Assembly: GCA_019419995.1 (NCBI GenBank)
Contig: JAHZHZ010000020.1
Coordinates: 16,538-45,947, forward strand
Length of the DNA stretch: 29,410 nt
Source of the DNA: Clostridiales bacterium
GTDB lineage: Bacteria; Bacillota; Clostridia; Christensenellales; Aristaeellaceae
Reading direction: 5' to 3'
The position numbers and the translations under genes are program-made. The notes under the pieces are model-generated. The model did not search any database. It worked only from the letters and a program-made list of their open reading frames with translations, and had not been told where the DNA came from. The first letter of the stretch is position 1; each line of letters begins with the position of its first letter. This document shows positions 15,460 through 21,091 of this stretch, piece after piece.

Positions 15460-16872
15460 TCAGATGGGCATGGCATTGTTCTTCTCGTCACGCACAGAAT
15501 TGTCCAGCTTCAACTGAGAAGCCTGCCGGGCAATGAAGAACTTCTCCGCCACCTGCGGGAACAGCGCATAGGAGAGGACATCCTCTTCCTGGGTGATGTA
15601 CTGGCCAATTTCCTTGCGGAATTCGTCCAGATGCTTCACGCCATAGCTGGGATCCTCCACGGGGCGGCAGGTAATAACCTTGCGATCGCCGATAACTTTC
15701 TTGCGCACTTCCTCATTCACCGGCGCGGGCAGTGTGCCATACTCGCCAGCCATCAGGCCCTGGGACTCCTTGGGATTCATCTTGTAACGCTCACCCGTAA
15801 TGACATTCATAACGGCCTGAGTTCCCACGATCTGAGAAGTGGGCGTAACCAGCGGCGGATAGCCAAAGTCTTTGCGCACCCGCGGCACTTCCGCCAGCAC
15901 CTCGTAGAGCTTATCGGACTTGCCGGCCTGCTTGAGCTGGTTGATCAGGTTGGAGAGCATGCCGCCGGGCACCTGATACTTGAGGGTATTTACATCTACC
16001 TTGAGCACCTTGGGGTCGAGGATGCCCTGCTTGGTGAGCTTCTCCGCCACACCGCGGAAGTGATCCGTGGCCTGAGTCAAAAGGTTCAGGTCAATGCCGG
16101 TATCGTATTCCGTGCCTTTGAGGGTGGCTACCAGCGGCTCAGTGGCCGGCTGGGATGTACCGTTGCCCAGAGGAGACAGGGCGCAGTCTACAATGTCCAC
16201 GCCCGCTTCAATAGCCTTCAGGTTGACCATATCACCGGTACCAGTGGTATTGTGGGTGTGCAGATGCACCAGGGTCTCCGGCTTGAGAGCCTGCTTGAGC
16301 TTCTTCACCAGCGAATAGGCATCGTAGGGCAGGAGCAAATTCGCCATGTCCTTGATGCAGATGTTGTCCGCGCCCATGGCCTCAAACTTCTTGGCCAGTT
16401 CTACAAAATATTCCTCGGTATGCACCGGGCTAATGGTATAGGACATGGCCACTTCGCAAATGCCGCCGTACTTCTTGGTAGCCTTGATGGCCGGCTCCAG
16501 GTTGCGGGGATCGTTCAGGGCGTCGAAGATACGGATCACGTCGATGCCGTTCTTGATGGACAGGCGAACAAATTCATCTACCACATCGTCGGCATAATGA
16601 CGGTAACCCAGAATATTCTGACCGCGGAAGAGCATCTGCAGCTTAGTATTCGGCAGAGCCGCCTTCAGCTTGCGCAGGCGCTCCCAGGGATCTTCGTTCA
16701 GGAAGCGCAGGCAGCTGTCAAAGGTCGCGCCGCCCCAGCACTCCAGAGAATAATAACCAACCTTATCCAAAATCTCGCACGCCGGCAGCATATCCTCAGT
16801 GCGCATACGAGTGGCAGCCTGGGACTGATGGGCGTCGCGGAGGATGGTTTCGGTAATCATAACTTTGCCCAT
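15460..16872 (-). CDS. oadA: Oxaloacetate decarboxylase alpha / pyruvate carboxylase B-type carboxyltransferase (5S type, no biotin domain)
   Basis: The carboxyltransferase moves CO2 between oxaloacetate/pyruvate and the biotin of a carrier protein. The N-terminus has TETILRDAHQSQAATRMRT, with the metal-binding Asp, and Trp/Gly-rich ECWGGATFDSCLRF. Also present are LFRGQNILGYRHYADD, IRIFDALND, the carbamylatable Lys in ICIKDMANLL, and HLHTHNTTG with metal-binding His residues: the HMGL-like TIM barrel. The conserved PYC_OADA domain continues to about residue 440. The 470-aa length ends before a biotinyl domain; there is no MKM motif, so biotin must come from the separate carrier at 18457-18861. 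The ATG at 16872 follows AAGGAGG at 8 nt. It is the last gene of the operon, after oadB, with a 97-bp gap that contains a strong hairpin. The 5S subunit of propionibacterial transcarboxylase is an equally good label. Confidence 0.93.
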   Translation of the reverse strand: MGKVMITETILRDAHQSQAATRMRTEDMLPACEILDKVGYYSLECWGGATFDSCLRFLNEDPWERLRKLKAALPNTKLQMLFRGQNILGYRHYADDVVDEFVRLSIKNGIDVIRIFDALNDPRNLEPAIKATKKYGGICEVAMSYTISPVHTEEYFVELAKKFEAMGADNICIKDMANLLLPYDAYSLVKKLKQALKPETLVHLHTHNTTGTGDMVNLKAIEAGVDIVDCALSPLGNGTSQPATEPLVATLKGTEYDTGIDLNLLTQATDHFRGVAEKLTKQGILDPKVLKVDVNTLKYQVPGGMLSNLINQLKQAGKSDKLYEVLAEVPRVRKDFGYPPLVTPTSQIVGTQAVMNVITGERYKMNPKESQGLMAGEYGTLPAPVNEEVRKKVIGDRKVITCRPVEDPSYGVKHLDEFRKEIGQYITQEEDVLSYALFPQVAEKFFIARQASQLKLDNSVRDEKNNAMPI

Positions 16873-16934
16873 AATGTTTTCCTCCTTGCGTTCAAACGGG
16901 AAACTTTTCCGTATTCCACGGATCATCCGCAGAT

Positions 16935-16959
16935 CTCAGGTTTCCAACGGAAACCTGAG
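16935..16959 (-). other. Intercistronic hairpin between oadB and the 5S carboxyltransferase gene
   Basis: A perfect 11-bp stem CTCAGGTTTCC/GGAAACCTGAG with a 3-nt loop starts 10 bp after the oadB stop. No T-run follows on the minus strand, so it is not a normal terminator; a role in mRNA stability or processing is inferred. Confidence 0.6.
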
Positions 16960-16969
16960 CGAGCAATAC

Positions 16970-18427
16970 TTACGTGAACAGTGAGATGAATACGCCCGCT
17001 GCAACTGCGGAGCCAATAACGCCAGCCACGTTGGGGCCCATGGCGTTCATCAGCAGGAAGTTGCCGGGATCGTAGGTCTGGCCCACCTTCTGAGAAACAC
17101 GGGCCGCCATGGGAACAGCGGATACGCCTGCCGAGCCGATCAGCGGGTTGATCTTGCCGCCGGTAAGCACATTCATCAGTTTGGCCAGCAGTACGCCGCC
17201 CGCAGTGCCAAAACCAAAGGCAATCACGCCCAACAGGACGATCTTGAGGGTATCCCACGTAAGGAACGTCATACCGTTGGTAGTAGCGCCCACCGTCAGA
17301 CCCAGGAAGATGGTGACGATGTTGCACAGCTCGTTCTGTGCCGTCTTATTCAGTCGCTCCACCACACCGGACACACGCAACAGATTACCAAACATCAACA
17401 TACCTACCAGCGATGCCGCATCAGGCAGCAGCAAAGATACAATGATGGTAACCAAAATTGGGAAAATCACCAATTCCGTGTGGGAAACCGGACGCAGCTG
17501 CGGCATGCGAATCAGCCGCTCCTTTTTCGTGGTCAGCATCTTCATGATGGGCGGCTGAATGACCGGCACCAGCGCCATGTAGGAATAGGCGGCCACTGCG
17601 ATGGCTCCCAGCAGGTGCGGCGCCAACCGTGTGGTTACGAAAATGGCTGTCGGGCCGTCTGCACCACCGATGATACCGATGGAACCAGCTTCCGCCGCAG
17701 AGAAACCAAAAAGTTTTGCTCCGATAAAGGTCAGGAAAATGCCCAGCTGCGCGGCTGCACCCAGCAGCAGGGACTTGGGATTGGCAATCAGGGGACCAAA
17801 GTCGGTCATAGCGCCCACACCCATGAAGATAATGGGCGGGAAGATACCGAGCTTGACACCATGGTAGATATAATACAGCATACCCGCATTTCCAGTCTGG
17901 AGGCTATACTGTATCATGTTCTTCGCCTCATTATAGCGCGGGATGATATCGTAGGAATCCTTGCCCAGCGCCTTCGCAGCTACCACAGCATCGTGCAGTG
18001 TATCATAGAAGGTATAACTGGCATGGTTCATCATACCCGCCGCCGGAAGATTCGCCAGCAGCATGCCGAAGGCAATGGGCAGCAGCAGCAGAGGCTCAAA
18101 CTGGTGGACAATGGCCAGGTACAGAAGGAGACAGGCCACGGCAATCATAATGTACTGGCGCCATTCTCCCTTAGCAAAACCTGTAGATTTTGCAATGTCT
18201 TTCAGTCCATCAATAACGTTGATCTCAGGATCCTTGCTGCTCTGCTGCATCTTTTCCACGTCTTTTGCAACCGCTTCCGGGTCTGTCTTTTCCAGAACCA
18301 CATATTCCTGGGAAGGCTGAACATCGGCAGTGGTCGTTTCTCCAAAAGCAAAGGCAGTCAGCAGGGTCAGCAGGATCAGCAGGCACGCAGCAGCGCGTGC
18401 CGTGCTCACCTTTTTAAGCTTGAACAT
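16970..18427 (-). CDS. oadB: Sodium-pumping decarboxylase beta subunit (OadB/GcdB/MmdB family)
   Basis: This integral membrane subunit takes the carboxyl group from carboxybiotin, releases CO2, and couples this to export of Na+. The family core is clear: FPPIIFMGVGAMTDFGPLIA, GSIGIIGGADGPTAIFVTT with the Asp required for Na+ transport in OadB enzymes, PIMKMLTTKKER, MLMFGNLLRVSGVVERL, GLTVGATTNG, and NPLIGSAGVSAVPMAARVSQ near the end. At 485 aa it is about 50 longer than typical OadB. The excess is an N-terminal extension with a signal-peptide-like stretch (AAACLLILLTLLTAFAFG) and about 65 hydrophilic residues before the first core helix. The ATG at 18427 follows AAGGAGG at 8 nt and is 29 bp after the biotin carrier gene. 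Confidence 0.95.
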   Translation of the reverse strand: MFKLKKVSTARAAACLLILLTLLTAFAFGETTTADVQPSQEYVVLEKTDPEAVAKDVEKMQQSSKDPEINVIDGLKDIAKSTGFAKGEWRQYIMIAVACLLLYLAIVHQFEPLLLLPIAFGMLLANLPAAGMMNHASYTFYDTLHDAVVAAKALGKDSYDIIPRYNEAKNMIQYSLQTGNAGMLYYIYHGVKLGIFPPIIFMGVGAMTDFGPLIANPKSLLLGAAAQLGIFLTFIGAKLFGFSAAEAGSIGIIGGADGPTAIFVTTRLAPHLLGAIAVAAYSYMALVPVIQPPIMKMLTTKKERLIRMPQLRPVSHTELVIFPILVTIIVSLLLPDAASLVGMLMFGNLLRVSGVVERLNKTAQNELCNIVTIFLGLTVGATTNGMTFLTWDTLKIVLLGVIAFGFGTAGGVLLAKLMNVLTGGKINPLIGSAGVSAVPMAARVSQKVGQTYDPGNFLLMNAMGPNVAGVIGSAVAAGVFISLFT

Positions 18428-18456
18428 TCGTTAACCCTCCTTGCTGTTTCCCGGCA

Positions 18457-18861
18457 TTAGTTCAGGGAAACGAGCAGGTCGCCGGTATTAACAGAGGCGC
18501 CCTTGGATACATTCACAGAGGCTACCACGCCGTCCCGGGGTGCCATGATTTCATTTTCCATCTTCATGGCCTCGAGAATAACCAGAATGTCACCCTTCTT
18601 CACATTCTGACCGGCAGCAACCTTGACATCATTGATGGTACCCGGCATGGGAGACTTGATGGCCTCAGCTCCGGCGGGAGCGGCAGCAGGCGCGGCGGGC
18701 TTGGCAGCAGGTGCAGGTGCAGCAGCCGGAGCGGCAGGAGCAGCAACAGGTGCAGGAGCAGGCGCGGCTACAGGCGCAGCGGCAAACACGGGAGCGCCGC
18801 CGATTTCTTCAACTTCCACTTCGTAGGACTGTCCATTGACGGTAATCGCAAACTTGCGCAT
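18457..18861 (-). CDS. Biotin carboxyl carrier protein (biotinyl-domain subunit)
   Basis: This 134-aa protein carries the biotin that shuttles CO2 between the carboxyltransferases and the membrane subunit. Residues 1-25 (MRKFAITVNGQSYEVEVEEI) form a conserved small N-terminal segment of OadA/gamma-type carriers. About 25-70 is an Ala/Pro-rich flexible swinging linker. Residues 70-134 form the biotinyl domain, with SPMPGTI at its start and EAMKMEN carrying the biotinyl lysine at residue 100. It equals the 1.3S subunit of transcarboxylase or MmdC/GcdC of decarboxylases. A good AGGAGG precedes the start. The linker is encoded by a GC-rich repetitive stretch (about 18660-18790), which explains the Ala-rich shadow ORF on the other strand. 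It sits between oadG (111-bp gap) and oadB (29-bp gap). Confidence 0.95.
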   Translation of the reverse strand: MRKFAITVNGQSYEVEVEEIGGAPVFAAAPVAAPAPAPVAAPAAPAAAPAPAAKPAAPAAAPAGAEAIKSPMPGTINDVKVAAGQNVKKGDILVILEAMKMENEIMAPRDGVVASVNVSKGASVNTGDLLVSLN

Positions 18862-18935
18862 GATCTTTTCCTCCTAAAATACTCAGCGTAATAATGAGTT
18901 TTTCTTGCAATTTCCCATATCTGATCGGACCATGA

Positions 18936-18957
18936 CCGAGGCGCTTTTGCGCATCGG
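18936..18957 (-). other. Intercistronic hairpin ahead of the biotin carrier gene
   Basis: CCGATGCGC-AAAA-GCGCCTCGG on the minus strand: a 9-bp stem with one mismatch, 75-95 nt before the carrier start codon. It has no T-run. It could protect or process the mRNA so that the carrier is made in higher amounts; this is inference. Confidence 0.45.
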
Positions 18958-18972
18958 ACAGATCATTTGAGC

Positions 18973-19338
18973 TTAAAAATGATATACCTGTTCGCGGCGC
19001 GCCGCTCCGTTCCAGCCGTTCACCCTGCGGACCTTGCGAATCACAAGATTCTTACCGGAGTGATCAAAGGCGGCGACAGCGGCAGCGATCACGGCAATCA
19101 ACTGCGGATCTTCCACAGTGGCCTCCTGCACCGGCGCGGCTTCTTCAACCACAGGAACAGGCGCGGCTTCCACCGCCGCGGCCTTGGCTTTTTCAGCCGC
19201 CCCTGCCTCTTTGGACTTGGCAATAGCTTGGAACAGCTGTCCCATGAGCCACACGAAGAAGATCAAAATGACCAATCCAAGGAAGACAATGAACAGACCG
19301 ATAACCGCAACGATCAGGCCGTAAAGCAACACATTCAT
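18973..19338 (-). CDS. oadG: OadG-like small membrane subunit of the decarboxylase complex
   Basis: OadG/MmdD-type gamma or delta subunits anchor and assemble the carboxyltransferase with the OadB pump. The 121-aa protein has one long N-terminal TM segment (about residues 5-34, with VIGLFIVFLGLVILIFF) followed by WLMGQLFQAIAKSKE. Next comes an Ala/Glu/Pro/Val-rich linker (about 45-75), then DPQLIAVIAAAVAAF and a short basic tail (VIRKVRRVNGWN). The pattern of TM helix, A/P-rich linker and 'LIAVIAAAVAA' helix is typical of the OadG family in Clostridia and Bacteroidetes. The ATG at 19338 has GGAGG 6-7 nt upstream, overlapping the stop of the preceding gene, so translation is closely coupled to it. 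Confidence 0.9.
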   Translation of the reverse strand: MNVLLYGLIVAVIGLFIVFLGLVILIFFVWLMGQLFQAIAKSKEAGAAEKAKAAAVEAAPVPVVEEAAPVQEATVEDPQLIAVIAAAVAAFDHSGKNLVIRKVRRVNGWNGAARREQVYHF

Positions 19339-19350
19339 GCGTATTCCTCC

Positions 19351-20826
19351 TTAAAGCGGCATGTTGCCATGCTTCTTGGCGGGCTTGGATTCACGCTTTC
19401 CGGCAAGCATTTCCAGCGCGGCAACGATCATCTGACGGGTCTGCGCCGGTTCGATTACATCATCCACATAACCCTTCTGCGCAGCATTTACGCCATCAGC
19501 AACATCAGCAACATATTTTTCTTCCAGTTCCGCACGCTTGGCATAGGGGTCTTCTGCGCCCTTGAGTTCATCCGCCCAATTCAACTGCACCGCAATTTTC
19601 GGGGTTACAGCGCTGATACAAGCGCCCGGCCACGCATAGACCACATCCGCAGCGGTGCGGGAAGCCAGCGCCGCATAGCCCATGCCCACAGCGTTACCAA
19701 CGATCAGAGCAATCCTGGGCGTAGTTGCCTCCGCATAGGCAAACATCAGCTGCGCGCCTGCGCGGGAAAGTTCGCCCTGAGGTGCAGTGCTGATCTTCAT
19801 TCCCATAGCATCCACCACAGTGACCACAGGAATGGAGAAGCAATCGCAAAACGCCATGAAGCGAGCGGCCTTCTTGCAGCCATAAACCGTCAGGCGGCCC
19901 TCGTCCTTCGAAGCCTGGTTGGCCACAAAGCCCACCGTGGTTCCGCCCATCTTTCCGATGGCAGTAACCATGGACGGTGCAAATTCCGCGCCCAGTTCGA
20001 CGATCTCGTTCATATCCGCCATGCGGGTCAGCAAATCCCGCACATCCTGAAGGCTCTCAATTGCATTGAGATCTCCCAATTCGCGATTGACATCGTCCGC
20101 GCAGAAGCCCTCCGCTTCATCCATATTGTTAGCGGGAAGCATTGAAATCAGCTTGCGCGCCAGGGCAATGGCCTCCTCATCCGTATCGGTGGTCAGATGC
20201 GCCATGCCGGATTTCATGCTGGCCTGTGCGCCGGCCAAAGTCTCCAGATCAATCTCCTTGCCTGCCGCAGCAGATACAACCATCGGTCCGTTGACAAACA
20301 GAGCGCCATTTTTGCTCATAATCGTCACGTCACTCATGCCGGCAATGGCGGAAGCGATGCCGCCGCAGGGTCCCAGCACCAGCGCAATCTGCGGCACGAC
20401 ACCGGAAATCGCGTTAGCTTTGCCAGCCATCGTCGCATATGCGTTCATCGCGTCGATGCCCTCATCCAGGCGTGCGCCGGCAGTATCCAGAATTGCCACC
20501 ACGGGTGCACCTGTCTTCTCCGCCAGATCCATCACCTTAGCCACTTTGCGGGCGTGGGCATCCCCCACGGAACCGCCCTTTACGGTAAAATCCTGGGCAT
20601 AGACATACACCGGGCTTCCGTTAATCAGGCCATAGCCCGTAACAACGCCGGCTTCAGAATTCAATACGTCCAGTTCGACAAAGCTCGCAGCGTCCAGCAG
20701 AAGACCGATACGCTCTCTTGCGATGAGCTTTCCGGCCTTTTTCTGCTGAGCGCAGAGCTCTGGGTCGCCCTTCAGGATCGAAAGCTTGCGCTCACGAACC
20801 AGAGGCAGATTGCGTTCAACATTCAT
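19351..20826 (-). CDS. Acyl-CoA carboxyltransferase / decarboxylase alpha subunit (12S, MmdA-like), divergent
   Basis: This subunit belongs to the crotonase-like carboxyltransferase family (MmdA, PccB, 12S transcarboxylase), which moves CO2 between an acyl-CoA such as methylmalonyl-CoA and biotin. N-terminal half: KKAGKLIARERIGLLLD, VYVYAQDFTVKGGSVGDAHARKV, LDTAGARLDEGIDAM (usual 'SGGARIQEG') and LGPCGGIASAIAGMSDVTIM. C-terminal half: VYGCKKAARFMAFCDCFSIP, LMFAYAEATTPRIALIVGNAVGMGYAA and DVVYAWPGACISAVTP. The usual D.PGF.PG loop of the second half is replaced by DAMGMKISTAPQGE, and the end lacks the common MGP.GAV..I, so substrate cannot be assigned. The start is the ATG at 20826 behind GGAGGG (6 nt), giving 491 aa. 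It is the first gene of the operon, 12 bp before oadG. Methylmalonyl-CoA decarboxylase alpha is the default label; transcarboxylase is an alternative. Confidence 0.87.
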   Translation of the reverse strand: MNVERNLPLVRERKLSILKGDPELCAQQKKAGKLIARERIGLLLDAASFVELDVLNSEAGVVTGYGLINGSPVYVYAQDFTVKGGSVGDAHARKVAKVMDLAEKTGAPVVAILDTAGARLDEGIDAMNAYATMAGKANAISGVVPQIALVLGPCGGIASAIAGMSDVTIMSKNGALFVNGPMVVSAAAGKEIDLETLAGAQASMKSGMAHLTTDTDEEAIALARKLISMLPANNMDEAEGFCADDVNRELGDLNAIESLQDVRDLLTRMADMNEIVELGAEFAPSMVTAIGKMGGTTVGFVANQASKDEGRLTVYGCKKAARFMAFCDCFSIPVVTVVDAMGMKISTAPQGELSRAGAQLMFAYAEATTPRIALIVGNAVGMGYAALASRTAADVVYAWPGACISAVTPKIAVQLNWADELKGAEDPYAKRAELEEKYVADVADGVNAAQKGYVDDVIEPAQTRQMIVAALEMLAGKRESKPAKKHGNMPL

Positions 20827-20850
20827 ATTTTTCCCTCCACACTCTAAAAA

Positions 20851-20878
20851 TGTATAGCAAAAAACCAACGGAACCCAA
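20851..20878 (-). promoter_or_regulatory. Promoter of the carboxyltransferase/decarboxylase operon
   Basis: On the minus strand TTGGGT (20873-20878), 16 bp, then TGC-TATACA (-10 at 20851-20856, with TG extension). Transcription would begin about 18 nt before the start codon, leaving a very short leader. Confidence 0.55.
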
Positions 20879-21016
20879 GTTCTTTACTTCTATAATTAAT
20901 CCTATAATCCTCCCATATATTCCGTTAAATTTCAAGATATGCTTAAAGTTTGACGAATGTCCGGCTTCTACTTTGAAAATAAACCGTACAGCAGAAAATT
21001 CGTCATATTCTTGTCT

Positions 21017-21045
21017 TTGTGTATCGGTCGGCCATCTGATATAAT
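21017..21045 (+). promoter_or_regulatory. Promoter of the Cys-rich membrane protein gene
   Basis: TTGTGT (21017-21022), a 17-bp spacer and perfect TATAAT (21040-21045), 46 bp before the ATG at 21092. It is divergent from the decarboxylase operon promoter; the 20879-21016 stretch between them holds AT-rich DNA without further features that I can support. Confidence 0.75.
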
Positions 21046-21091
21046 ATATCTGTATATTTAGAATTACAAGCTGTTTTGAAAGGTGAAACAC

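Noticed and set aside
15325..16977. Plus-strand ORF of 550 codons antisense to the 5S carboxyltransferase gene
   Set aside because: It lies wholly over a gene with clear motifs, and its His/Gln/Leu-rich translation is the usual shadow of a GC-rich gene. It has no ribosome binding site or family motif.
18660..18790. GC-rich repeated stretch as a possible DNA repeat array
   Set aside because: The repetition follows codons for an Ala/Pro swinging linker, common in biotin carriers. It is not a separate repeat element.
18623..18826. Ala/Gly-rich plus-strand ORF of 67 codons
   Set aside because: It is the antisense of the Ala/Pro linker of the biotin carrier; low complexity explains the open frame.
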